Shown: positions 25,121 through 36,994 of the stretch, in pieces
Layout: every line of letters starts with the position of its first letter
Numbering within the stretch: the first letter of the stretch is position 1
Source of the DNA: Capitella teleta
Taxonomy: Eukaryota; Annelida; Polychaeta; Capitellidae
Direction of reading: 5' to 3'
Assembly: GCA_000328365.1 (NCBI GenBank)
Contig: KB306106.1
Location: forward strand, 59,388-123,387
DNA: 64,000 nt
Made by a program: the position numbers and the translations under genes
The notes under the pieces: model-generated
What the model was told of the DNA's origin: nothing
What the model saw: only the letters and a program-made list of their open reading frames with translations
Databases searched by the model: none

Positions 25121-25922
25121 CTTGGTTTGTCAGCTGAAATGAGAAATAAACATTGATCATTATATGACATTTCAACTCTTATGTGCTCTTCATCCAATCA
25201 GCTCTAAGCTAACAATCACATGATTATGAAAAGCCTCAGGACTTTATAATTCAGCTTCAAATTCCAAATAACTCTTTTTGCACATGCAGTCTATCAAATG
25301 CTGCATGGACATGGGGCAATTGATTGGCCTGTTGCGATGGCAATTATCTCAGAATACATTAATTTGCAGTGGTGCAATGGATGACTGGGTTTAGGGGCTG
25401 AGACTCCATGCAGACCCCAGGAAGGAGATCTAACCCCAGGGTGGCAGCTGTCATCTCTATGGTTTAACCATCACTCTGACTGACCAGCAAGTGGTAGTTG
25501 TAGTACTACCAATACTACTACTGACTAGTCTGCTATATAGCTCCTCAAGCCATAGTATATTACCCATAGGGAGCTTAGTGAGTAAGTTAGCTCCCCAAGG
25601 GTAGCAGTGCAGTTCCTACACACCTGTGTATACATGTACACTAGTCACTACGCTACGGCTTGGGGAGCTATGACTAGGAGTAAGTCTGCTTCTGGTTAAT
25701 ATATACTAATAGTAATATACCACAGTGGTAGCTGTCCCTTTGATTGCTGATGCGTGATGAAACAGCCACACTTATGATTAAACACTCCATAATTGGTATA
25801 ATAAATCTAAAGATATCGTGCTTACATATCGTATTATGTCGATATTTAGGCCAAAATAAAGGATTTTTTTCTACCATTGCTCACTCGCCTGATTATCGCT
25901 CGCATTCATAACGGGCTGTGAT

Positions 25923-26073
25923 TATTCGTACGTTATCGTACGAATAGTTTCCAGCGCTATTCGTACGTTATTCTCGGGTGTTGCTAAAAACCATCCGAAA
26001 CTTATTGAGACCTAATAAGTTTCGGAAGATTTTTATCAACACCCGAGTATAACGTACGAATAGCGCTGGAAAC
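25923..26073. repeat. Nested palindrome / foldback with 60-bp arms
   Basis: Arms 25947-26006 and 26014-26073 are inverted copies with about five mismatches and a 7-base loop. Just before them lies a smaller palindrome, ATTCGTACG and its complement, around 25925-25945. The word ATTCGTACGTTAT recurs in both structures. This resembles a foldback or MITE-type element about 0.8 kb upstream of the twin-CARD start. Confidence 0.8.
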
Positions 26074-26087
26074 TTAACTTAAATTTA

Positions 26088-26386
26088 AGTCGGTCTACAC
26101 GTATTGACATGTGGCTATATTACTATAATTATAAACAACATCGAATTTGCAAACCCAGCAAACACAGAACGTTAGGCAAACGTGGGAGACACGTGTAGGT
26201 AACCTTCCCTAACGTTACAAAATAACGTTATCTAACGTTACTCAGGATGGGGGCAATAACGTTATCTAACNNNNNNNNNNNNNNNNNNNNNNNNNNNNNN
26301 NNNNNNNNNNNNNNNNNNNNAGTCGGTCTACACGTATTGACATGTGGCTATATTACTATAATTATAAACAACATCGAATTTGCAAA
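26088..26386. repeat. 66-bp direct repeat flanking an insert and an assembly gap
   Basis: 26088-26153 and 26321-26386 are identical. Between them lies AACGTTA-rich repeat sequence (TAACGTTATCTAACGTTAC and similar, 26160-26270) and then 50 Ns. The second copy starts at the first base after the gap. This may be an unmerged contig overlap at a site where one haplotype carries an insertion, or a real duplication. Confidence 0.8.
26271..26320. other. Assembly gap (50 N)
   Basis: Fifty unknown bases inside an AACGTTA-rich repeat. The open frame that appears to cross it is meaningless. Confidence 1.
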
Positions 26387-28176
26387 ACCTGATATATTCT
26401 TAGAATGCACATGCCAATGTATTCGATCTTTTACAAACTTTATATCCTTGGCCAAGCGACCTAGCTACAGCTACAGTATTCATTACATATTATGTCATAA
26501 TAATATGTGCATATATTTCACATGTTGATGATCATGATGGCTGGGGTACCATGCATTTTTATATTATCATTATTCCAAGCATTGCATGCACCAGGTATAT
26601 ATAACGTACACCAGAATATAATTATTGTTTGATGTGTAGAATTTCATAACGATCCAAATTGTCATTGGGTCAATGTAGTCTTGTTTTCTTATAATGATTT
26701 AGAGCAAATGATCACCTACAAAAATTGGAGTGGAGACTCGGTTATTATAAATTTATTATGCATACAATTAACACAGATGCTTTCCTAGGCTTAATTTTGA
26801 GGTCTGTAACTTTAGTCGCTTCCATCTTGAAAATACTTAGTGGACTACGTCCCGTGGATTAGACGCAGAGACGTTTCCCCAGAGGGCCGTAGATAAGCCT
26901 ACACTAGCTGACATACTACAGTGAGAGAGAGGTATACGTAGACCTCGCCCGATTTATCTGCTAGGCCTACACGTAAGCTATAGTACAAGTACTCTTCCGG
27001 TATCCACTAAACTATAACCACCACCACCACTATATTACACCATTTATTATCACCCGATGTTATCCAAATTCCAGGAATGTGAAGTCAGGGTCGACGAAAA
27101 GGCAAACGACAAAATGAAGAACTGGATCATGTGGATGGCGAATGGACGTCACTCACTTGGATTGTTGTTCGGAGCAGAACCGTCACACCAGTCGCACAAA
27201 CTCGGGTGTTAGCGCAGCATCCTACTTTCACTATCATAAAATGAGATCATAGTTCACTGAGGTTATACGAACTGAGGTTATACGTTATGATTGAGCAAAC
27301 CAAGTCGTGCCACTCCTTTCGGCTAAACCAAACCCGGAACTTTTTGGTTATACGGTCGAGGGTTGTTCGAAAACTTCTCCGGTCAGATGTTCTTAGAATG
27401 ATATAATTTATTATTATTAATATACGTAATGGTATTTGCCGCCAACGGAAATCTTATGGTATGGTTATGGCTATGGGTATATATATATATATACATGGTT
27501 ATATGGTTTGGTTGCGATTATGGACTTTTGGTAAGTCTAACCTCATAAAGCCTTAAGATATATCACCAGGGTGGTATGTCTAGCATTTCGCAAATAAATA
27601 ACAATAATATTTTTAATTTCGTCTTTAGGACATGTGACTGGAGACGAAGCAAACCGGCGCGATAACTCCAGGTGGAGTAAATAATTATACTATATTGGGA
27701 AGCATCTTTGAGTATAATCTCGTTCCAAAATTCCTATTGCTATAAGGATCATTATCCCCACATATTATGGCTACAGAATGCAACTACTTTGGGTAGAGTG
27801 TATAATTATAATTATGCATGTAGGCCAAACGAGTCCCCACTCTTCTTGGGTCACCAGAGACTTCAGCCTACGGAAGGCAATAAAGATATCCCTGTACCGT
27901 GTTACCGGATTACTCACTCAAATTGTCTTCAATCGAGGCTCTTTGGGAACAACCGAAGACAGCCATCTCACCTAACAGAGATGACGTAACATGCATAATT
28001 CCAATGACCGACAATTAATATATGCTCATGAGAAAAGACAGTGACGTTTTACTGTTAACAGACTAAATTATATTCAATTGTTTGATTTAACTGTAAATTA
28101 TCGATAAGAACGAAAAGTATGCTATTATAAAATGATGTCATAACGCAAATACAATGATAATGATGCATGCACAAGT

Positions 28177-31100
28177 TCATTTATACATGTGAACAACCAA
28201 AGCAAAACACAGTGGGCCAGGTGTTACCAATTTGAGGTCCCTAGTAGACCAGGTGTCAGCTCGGTAACAATACTCTTCAATCATATCCCCACCGCAGATC
28301 AAAACATTTCCTTCCCACTCAACAGCAGCTCCATGCGAATGGACCAACTTTGGCCGTTCCAAATTAGAATCCCAAGTGTCTGTTTTGGGATTGTAACTCA
28401 TACAACTCATAGTTTCACCCCCAACCACCAATATTCGTCCATCCACAGCCAAGCAAGACCCGTCAACACACTCTTCAGGCATGCTTCTACGTGACTGCCA
28501 CACTCTGCGTTCAAAATTGTACTCATACACCTCCAATGAACCTTTCATGGCGACTGTTATTCCACCAAGAACAAAGAGCCGATTGGACACAAATACAACG
28601 AAAGGAGACTGTAGAGCCACTGGTAAGGCAGGGAGAACGCTCCAGCTTCTGGTGACTAGATCCAGGCACTCAACCGAAGGGAGAGCTTGAGAACGATTTT
28701 TCCCACCGATGATGTAGATATTATGTTGATGGTACGCAGATGAATGTTGCCATCGAGGCGTGATTAGCGGGGGAAGTTTACTCCATTTGTTAGCGAGAGC
28801 GTCGTATGAAAAGCAGTCTGACTGGGCGTGCAGACTGGCCTGCCCACCAGAGAGGATGAATCCATCGCGTGAGGCACACACGCTGCAGCCCTGGTAACTG
28901 GCATATTGGGTGGAAATTTTCTTCATAGGCTGCCAATGTTTATTGTCCGTACACATAGACATATTGCCATTGCAGTCTCCAATGACTAAGACTGGTATAG
29001 TTTCTTTGGACTGATCAATTGAGGGGACCATGGGTCTAGCAGTCGAGGGGTGGTGATTGAATATGTCTCTGATGTTCTTAAATAATCCAAAGGGTGCTTT
29101 CTTGACAGCTGCGCATGGATTATCGGGTTCGGAAGAAGATTGTCGCATTGGGGTGTAGCCACGCACAGGTTCAACTGCAAGCAGGTTTCGTTCCAGTTTC
29201 ATTTGCTCTGTTCGTCTTGATTTGCCGAAATCAATAAGGTGCTGGTGGAAAGATGTGAGCACATGGAATAAGTCAGCGCAGTGCTGGAAAAAAAGAGAGC
29301 CTTTTTAGTCAAAGAAGCATAAATATGTGAGATGACATCTATAACTCAGAATACAGAGTATCATTTTTGGCCCAATGCCAATGGCAAACACAATCACATA
29401 AAGAAATGTACATAATTATAAATCGAGTGGACAACTTGACGCCCAAGTCGTATCGCTTTCGCATTTATACAAAAAAAAATTAGTGACCTTTTACAAAGTG
29501 TTAATTCTTTCTCCTGCTCTTTGGGAATGATCCAGCTCATACATAACATTTGATGAAACCATCAGCTCATCATGACATTTTTAATTAGCAGCAATCAGTC
29601 AATAGATTGTTCACACTGAGTTCTGGATGTAATTACATGTTATATAGTATCACAAATGGGCGCTGCCTGAGGCGACGGACGAGGATTTCGTTGCTACTAT
29701 CTTCCACCGTAAAGTACATCTCCTTTCGGACTATTATGAATACATTTATTTATATTTATTATAAATGATAAAATAATTATCTACACAGCGGCTATTGTGT
29801 AATTCCAAGGGAAATAGTAGGCCAAGATTAATGATAAAATTATTACGCTTTTATCCCGTTCTGGAACATTGCTCGATGTGTCCGTGTGTCAAAGGTATTA
29901 AATTAAACGAACGACTAAGGACAACGTTCACCAGTGAATCAACCGTCAGGCTAACACATCATGCTCGTAAGTACTCAGTCAGTCCATCAAACAACCAATC
30001 CATGGAGTATCTTCAGAGACTTGTCTTTCTCGCCTGCCTGCTCGTCTGCATGGCCTCCATGGCAGCCTCCAAGGCTGTAGGAATTGAACAGACTGCAATT
30101 GATGTCGGCAAGGCCATCTGCTTGATGAAATGTGCTTTGAAGTGCTCGGTTGGGGCCAAAAACGACATCGTCGGAACCGACAAGTGCACTCTCGGATGCC
30201 TCCAGAAATGTTGATCGACGCTCATGCACAAATAAACTTGATTAAATGGTCAATCGAATTCCAGTGTCATCTCGCTTCTGGCGTATTAAATGATTATATG
30301 TAGCATAACTATAGGTTGGCAGAGTGAGCATTCATGTAGATGTACACGTAATTCCATCAGATACAATAAGAGACAGGATTTATTATAGAAGTATACACCT
30401 AGTTCCAAAAGAGAAAACCAAGACCACATCTTGGCTCAGCACGCCTTATCAGATATGATATGAGATTATGATCTAACTGAGAACTTTCAGCAATATACAG
30501 ACAGGACCGTACGCCAAGACTCTCAAAACATAGATACGGATACCAGGTAACCACCAGGTAGCATATTTTAGCAGTATGAAGACATGTTTACTGGAACGTA
30601 GTCACATTTACACGTACGACTTAAGCAATATTTATTTGTTTTAAAGTGTCGATATTACCTGTGTTCTGACACTGAGTGTTTCCTCCAATTCACGGAAGAC
30701 TTCAAGCACCTTTTGCCATTCTTTGGTGTTCATTGGACCATTTTGCTTTTGTGCTTCCAGAATTTCAATGTGGATTCTCTGTAACAAAAATGTATGCACG
30801 TATAAAGTTCATCAAATCCCACAAAACCTGCACGGTAGCAATGTAGCTTCCAGTGACCGGATGAAGAATGTTTCTACCTTAATATTGTTACTCGATTCGT
30901 TGTCTTCTTTGCTTCCTCAGTCTGATAATTTTTGAAACAAGCTTCACACTTTCGTCTCATATACTATAGGTACATTAAAAATGCATACTAAACATTTTTG
31001 ACAAAATAATTATTGTAAAGCCACTCGTCAGATTCAGCAACGAAATCTGTATTGCTGTTGATGATGCTTTTAACCCTTTCTCACCCTCTTTTACTGATAC

Positions 31101-34100
31101 AAAAAAGGCAATATATAAATGTACCTGAATTTCTGCTATCAGCACCGCCTGGTATTGGATGCTGTCTAAAATACGTTCCTCGAATTGTGCTTTAATTCGT
31201 TCGGAGGATGTGCAACTGTGAGTGAAGCCATTTTGCACAGGATTCATGAGGGATTCCGTAGCTGTGAAAGAAAAAGAAGAACAATATTATATGACAAGCA
31301 CCAGTGTAATTCCGGATGAGAGAGTGTTTCCTGGCAAAGTACAAACATAGTATTAGGTATAATTATCATGAGTGGTAGCAATCTTTGTAAAGTGGCTAGT
31401 ACCATTCAACAAGAGACAAAAGCCGGCGTTATGGCGATGGTGGAAGATGCTATTTATGCGTGTTGATCACATTGTGATAGCGTCAAGAATGATACAAATA
31501 TATGTGTTGTCTGTGTTGCACAATACCATATTGATGATGATAAAATTACACTTTTATCCGCTTTTCACCTGGAGCAGTGCCAGATGTATCCGTGTGTTTA
31601 ATGTATTTAAACGAACGACAAAGGACAACATTCACCAGTAAATCAACCTTCAGGCTATCACTTCATCCATCATGCTCGTATGTATTCAGTCAGTCCATCA
31701 AGCAACCAAACCAATGGAGTATCTTCAGAGACTTGTCTTCCTCGCCTGACTGCTCGTCTGCATGGCCTCCATGGCAGCCCCCAAGACTGTGGAAGTTGAA
31801 CAGACTGCAATTGACATCGGCAAGGCCATTCGATTGGTGAAATGTGCTTTGGAGTGCTCGGTCGGGGCCAAAAACGACATCCTCGGAGCCTCCAAGTGCA
31901 CTCTCGGATGCCTCCAGAAATGCTGATAGACACGCATGCACAAATAAACTTGATTAAATGGTCAATCGATTTCCAGTGTCATCTCGCTTCTGATAGTATA
32001 GCGAATGAAATCAGGATTTAAATGCACAGTTACATGAAATACCACATAAGACAAGCATGCGTGAAATCACGGACAACGACACCTGATTATAGATAAAACA
32101 TTGATCTGATCGCGAGGTTTTTGTAATACACAGAGAGGGTCATATTTCAGAAATTTCATGAGATGCACATGGCAATCATGCTGATTTCGATCCTGGTTTC
32201 GGTTCGGTTTGGGGCGGAGCAAAACCCCCTGAACTCTCGAGCGTTCCGGCAAATTCTAAGTTCTGTACATCCCTAAGATCAACTCATGTACTACAAGTTT
32301 ACAACCAAATTAGACAGGAGCATATATTCCCGTTATATTCGTACACATGCATTCGACTTGCCTTTAATTAAAGCCTGTCTTATTATTATTGGTTCAGGTT
32401 CAATTGAAGCATCGCACATGTAAATGGAAATGGTGGATTGATATTTGGAGGTGTCCCTTACAACAAACGTCGCAAACCAGCATATCATTCAAACATCGGT
32501 TCGGCCATTGCTATGTAAAGTGTCAACATGCAGAGTTGAACTAACGATACAATGTATGACCACATAATATGCACCAGATGCGTTCCAAACGTTCAAGATG
32601 TCCACAAAGGTTAGCGGTTAAATCAATATCTGGAGGATGTCTGCACCCACAACTCACCGCTGTTCATATTCGCCTCTTGTACCTCAGCTTCCAAGACTTT
32701 TCTGGCTTTTTTCATTTCATCCACTCGGTCCATTAGCAGACGTAATGCTTGGGCTGAAAGACCGCCTTGACCTTCATCTGATGAAGTCGGTGGGGAATCA
32801 AGGTCAGTCTGAAATGGTTAAATCGGCATTATTTAAAAATTGGTAAGACAGGTGGTCACAGGGACAGAGCTAAACGACTATCAAGGAATGGGAGGTTGTG
32901 TGAATAATCAGATATGCTCTACATCAGTTTGCCTGTGTACCATAATGTCCTCGGCGACTCACTTGTGATTGACTTAAGAGTTCGATATCATTTCTGTGCT
33001 TTGAATATCGTTCTTTGGCCACATCGACAGCGTTCATTTCATCAGCTATGCTTTGTTGGTGCTTCACCATTTCTTCCTATACGTAAACGTATGTTACGAT
33101 ATTTTGTTGTCGCTAATGTCAATTTTGGAAGCAGACCTTGAATTTAGTGAAGTCTTCTGTGTTAGTCCTTTGCCATTTCTCTTGATACTTCTCGCGAAGA
33201 TCGGCTTCGGTTTTCTCCTCCTGTCTGATCAGTTCTTCTGTCTAGAAAACAACCCATATAATATAATGATTAGCATGCATTTGAATATTGCAGAATTAGA
33301 AGGAAATAAGATTGTAATGGAAGTCCATTACCAAACAAAATATCAACAGCCAAGGATGTGTGCCGTTATAATAATATGCTTACAAGCTAAACTCACCTCA
33401 ATCATGATGGTTTGGTTCTCTTGCAGGCGATCAGACAGCTGAGTGATTTGAATATTCAAATAAGAGGCTCCTCCCATTTCACGAATTTTTGCAGAACTTT
33501 CCAGAAAGTCTTCTGATAATTTGGGACGACGTGCTGCCTTGATGCAGTCTAAAAAGCTAAAAAAAAAAAAAAAACCGTCTTTTTAAAACGCAAAGTAGAA
33601 TGCTGGCGTAAATAAATTCTTCGTGACTGACTAAAACTGACGTACGCATGATGTATGGGTTTTACCTTTTGGGGATCAACCCAACCCCTTCGAGTGATAC
33701 GGGACACGCAGTAGTGACGAACGTATGTAGGTGAACTGTGATGACCCTTACCCATTTAAATATTGAGTGCTTTCTCGCAGACGAACAATCCACTCGATTC
33801 GCTTTTCAAACATAACGAGAACTTCACGCACGGTTGAAGCTGAGAGCTGCATTTTATCTGAAAACATACCAAAAGGCAATGAAAGAGATAATAATGAGGT
33901 AATAATTAATCACCAACATGACGGTGTATTATGTATGCTTTTAAGTCGCAAAATAATTATCAAAATATTGAGCAAGTCATAAAATATAGAATTAAGTCTA
34001 AAAACGTAAATGAAAAAAATAAGAGTATACATTGCATTACTCGTATAGTAATCTCACCTGGTTCACTTTTGTCTTTGTCATCACAGCATAATAAATCGTA

Positions 34101-34346
34101 GAGGTGTTTGTATGAATGGTACAACGCACCGTGGAACACCCCAAAGGCATCAGGTCCTTTGCGTATCAACACACTTATGAGGCTTTGAACTTTGTCCATC
34201 CTTGTTTTGTGCTGTTTAATACTTTCCAGTTCATCAAAGTTGATGATATTCTTCTCTAGCAACGAGGTCTCAATAGCAGACACGTCCAGGTCTCTGCACA
34301 ACTGGCCCAGGTTGCGCACAAGTAGGGCATGGTGGGATGGGTCCAT
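28177..34346 (-). CDS. CARD / coiled-coil / Kelch-repeat protein, nine exons, 762 aa
   Basis: Minus-strand exons are 34346-34058, 33857-33752, 33556-33397, 33241-33137, 33076-32963, 32808-32658, 31261-31125, 30778-30659 and 29283-28177; every junction keeps phase. Residues 1-92 are a CARD (ALLVRNLGQLCRDLDVSAIE, VQSLISVLIRKGPDAFGVF). Residues 97-400 are rich in charged heptads (KTEADLREKYQEKWQ, LLMDRVDEMKKARKVLEAEV) and should form coiled coils. Residues about 492-762 hold five to six Kelch repeats with GG doublets and W/Y positions (FILSGGQ, NIYIIGGKNRS, RLFVLGG, RILVVGGE, VLICGGD), which would close as a beta-propeller. A propeller usually binds a ligand or partner, the coiled coil oligomerises and the CARD recruits signalling proteins, so a sensor or scaffold upstream of CARD signalling is the natural inference. 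I know no standard vertebrate protein with this order. The exon 4 donor (GTCTGC) is weak. Confidence 0.85.
29284..30001. other. Intron 8 of the Kelch gene: 5' flank of the nested peptide gene
   Basis: This is intron sequence of the minus-strand gene. From about 29845 onward it is duplicated at about 31550, so the copied unit includes roughly 150 bp upstream of the peptide start. That part probably contains the leader and promoter of the peptide gene. Confidence 0.5.
30002..30214 (+). CDS. Small secreted cysteine-rich peptide, 70 aa, nested in an intron
   Basis: An intact single-exon frame begins MEYLQRLVFLACLLVCMASM, a typical signal peptide that probably ends near residue 22-24. The remainder contains six cysteines in two CxxxCxxxC blocks 13 residues apart (CLMKCALKC and CTLGCLQKC). 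That spacing fits two short helices pinned together by disulfides, but the fold is inference. A polyadenylation signal AATAAA follows at 30231-30236, only 17 bases after the stop. The gene lies in intron 8 of the CARD-Kelch gene on the opposite strand. A second, broken copy lies 1.7 kb away. Function is unknown; secreted defence or signalling peptides have this general build. The homology of the second copy over the whole frame supports a real gene. Confidence 0.7.
   Translation: MEYLQRLVFLACLLVCMASMAASKAVGIEQTAIDVGKAICLMKCALKCSVGAKNDIVGTDKCTLGCLQKC
30231..30236 (+). terminator. Polyadenylation signal of the nested peptide gene
   Basis: AATAAA lies 17 bases after the stop codon. The same motif in the same context follows the second copy at about 31942. 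Confidence 0.55.
31550..31995 (+). pseudogene. Broken second copy of the cysteine-rich peptide gene
   Basis: About 440 bp here duplicate the peptide gene at 29.85-30.28 kb, including upstream sequence, the coding region (31714-31926), and the AATAAA and 3' flank. The copy looks broken, with about one break. It lies in intron 6 of the CARD-Kelch gene, again on the opposite strand. The two copies have diverged clearly but still align throughout, so the duplication is moderately old. Confidence 0.7.
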
Positions 34347-36994
34347 GTCTGTTGCGCAGTGCTCTTCCGTGCACTGTTACTGCACTGTCCTATAAACAGC
34401 ATGAATGAAAGAGTAAACAGAAGTGCTATTGAGGTTAAATATTGCGATGCGGGTGTTTAGTGTTTCTATATTTTTATTGTCTTTAGCATAATACTTTCTT
34501 AGCGAGAACAAACAAGATTATAATAAGATAAGGATAACAAATAATAAACATTAATGAGGATCCCGTCGTTCGACATTTCTCATCCTTTACATATTATAGG
34601 GCCTATATTGCAATCATTATATATACGGAGTGGGGCAAAAGTAGTTTATCTACTCCATGTTAAAACGAAGGTTCGAAATTGGCTAAAATTGAACAATTTC
34701 TCCCAAAAAATAACCACCTGATATGCATTGAATAACTTACTCTGCGTCTATTTATTCAAAGATATCAAATAAAAAAGTCAATTTTGAATGAGGGATTATT
34801 GCAATAATAGTAAACATGTATTCGTTGCTCGATTCGGGTCATTTGGAAAAATTGTTATTTGTTCGTGAATAAATACACCCAGATGAAGTGTTACCAAATA
34901 ATTGAATCGTAACACGTGAACTTCATAATCAATTGAGCACAAACCAACCTTTAAATCTGATATGTATAGCACAGTATTTGTATTTCCATTTGCATACGCA
35001 CGTTACATACAGAAGCTGGTATCTGCTTCGATACTACAAAGTCCGCTTTAAGTTAGCCTGCTTTCACTGCTGCACTTAATGACGATTTAGGTCGTCCTTG
35101 GTTTCTTATACTGCCTGGTAATTTTGTGTATGTTTTGCATGACTCATATTATTTGAATATCCAGGCCGGATTCTTGTTTTGTGAGGTATAACCATAGATA
35201 TATAGGCTTTTTGGTTGAACCATATTCCAGAAAAATTCCATAAATTTAATGTAATATCGATAGTTTCTGCAAATAACATGTAGTTTTCACTCATATACAC
35301 GTAATTTTCTTATACTCTTGAAATTGTGGAAGGCTCAATGTAGCATAATATAACAATGCAATAATTGCAATTATGATTTAGTTAATTAGGAAACATCTCG
35401 GATCTTATTATTATTTCTTACTACTTTTTTTATTTTAAACAAATTGCTAAAAAACAAGGTCGTTCACTCGTTTACTTATAATTTGTTATAATTTTGTTGT
35501 TGTTGATTGCAATCAATTTTAACTGATTGTGATTGCACTTGTTTACCTGCTTTAATTCTGTTGCTGACATTGGATGCTGATTGAAGCTCCGGATGACTTA
35601 AAAATTATGCACATTACCAAATTATAAGGAAAGATAAGAGTCCGTTATGGTTGCATAAAGCACACAGTGGCATGTGGATATATCATAGAGCACGCTTTGC
35701 ATCTCTGACGAGCGTTATGAATCTCTTCTGCCATTTCTTGCAAACAGCTGCCTGCGTTTAGCGCTCAATTGATTTAATTTTGTGGACAGTTTTCAATGAC
35801 TGTCAAAGATGTTATCACTTAATCGACCACTTCAACGAGGAAACTGTGCTCTGCCAATTTTACTGCCAATAAACTTAGTTGTAACGCACTGTTAGTGCGC
35901 ATTAGGTTATTGACTGGGTTGTGATTTCAGTTTGTATCTTTTAACATAAAATGACTGCAATTCATCTCACACCTCGGGAGTGTGTGTGTTGCTATTTTCA
36001 TTAGTCAACCCACGCGGACAAAGGTCGCAATGGTGAGGGCATAATTTAGAGGAAATGGCCCAACAGCTATTACCTCATCTGAAATGTGCCTTTGTCTGAA
36101 GTGACAGGAGCAGCGGACATAAGGAATGTCCGTTGAATTTAAATCAAATGAACAAAAGATCGGAGGGAAAAGGCAATTCCACTCTTGATATGTTATTTCT
36201 TGATAATGTTTTGTGCAAAATAAGCGCGCATCACTTGCTTTCACTGAGTTGATCATTTGTGTGGCATGGGTCGAATCAATGTTGTACCCGATTATGATTT
36301 GCATCTAACTATGACAGAAACAATTGGCTCGATTAGCCTCGAGAATTTACGAAGGCTGCCGTGACCAAAGCAAGCCAGAGATGACCATGATCTCAATGAA
36401 AAAGAGAAGAAGAAAAATATTTAAGGTCATTTGGAATTTTAGATGAGTTCTTTTACGGGTCGGGATCCTCAAGTGTGTCCTGACAATCATTTATCTCCAC
36501 TTCTTCGCACTCTAATTATTCATGTTGATCTGATGGAGCCTGTGTTTGTGTAATGGTGTATATGTTCCGAGGACCTTATAAGGCCCTTCTGAGATGAAAT
36601 TAGAATTGTTACGTTTGGATAGGAGAAAAAAAATACCGCATTGAAAAGTGCGACACCCAACCCAACCCAAGCGCCTCTATTCAAATCAAGTGATGCGTGT
36701 CCAACCACTCTCACAAAATTTACTCTCTGGAACATTACTGAAGAACCTTGTTAACTAAACTCCTCGAATTATTACCCTCACAGTGCACACTTCACTCTCA
36801 CTGCAACACACAAATAGAGCCATAAGACCAACAACTATGATTTAAATTGAATGCTGAATAAATAAACAAAACGACTTATTTAACTTGCAAATATGCATAG
36901 ATATGTATTGAGATGGGAGAAGGCCCACACCCAATCTACGAGGGTAAATGCACAGTTGCTAACACCCACAGCGCATAGACAGCGCTAACGACAC
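34347..36994. other. Spacer between the CARD-Kelch and aquaporin genes
   Basis: This is the shared 5' region of two divergent genes: the Kelch gene to the left and the aquaporin to the right. No coding exon is supported. A repeat end beginning near 34629 (GAGTGGGGCAAAAGTAG) recurs near 43412. Two CGTTATG words lie at 35643 and 35713. Confidence 0.45.
34629..34670 (+). repeat. Repeat end shared with 43.4 kb
   Basis: About 40 bp starting TACGGAGTGGGGCAAAAGTA and ending near ACTCCATGTTA match 43409-43440 (TACAGAGTGGCCCAAAAGTA ... CTACATGTTA), in the same orientation. Ends of this look (GTGG-CCAAAAGT) are common at DNA transposon termini, but I find no transposase next to either copy. Confidence 0.45.

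Larger units (their letters stand above)
25121..28176. other. Region between the two CARD genes
   Basis: I find no coding exon here. It lies upstream of the twin-CARD start and downstream of the Kelch gene. It contains a 60-bp-arm foldback (25947-26073), AACGTTA-rich sequence, the assembly gap, four TCATAACG/CGTTATGA octamers (25906, 26644, 27283, 28138) and a short TA run near 27480. The twin-CARD promoter and any 5' UTR exon should be in the part nearest 25.1 kb. Confidence 0.5.

Noticed and set aside
26247-26528. Open frame crossing the assembly gap
   Set aside because: It depends on 50 unknown bases and repeat sequence.
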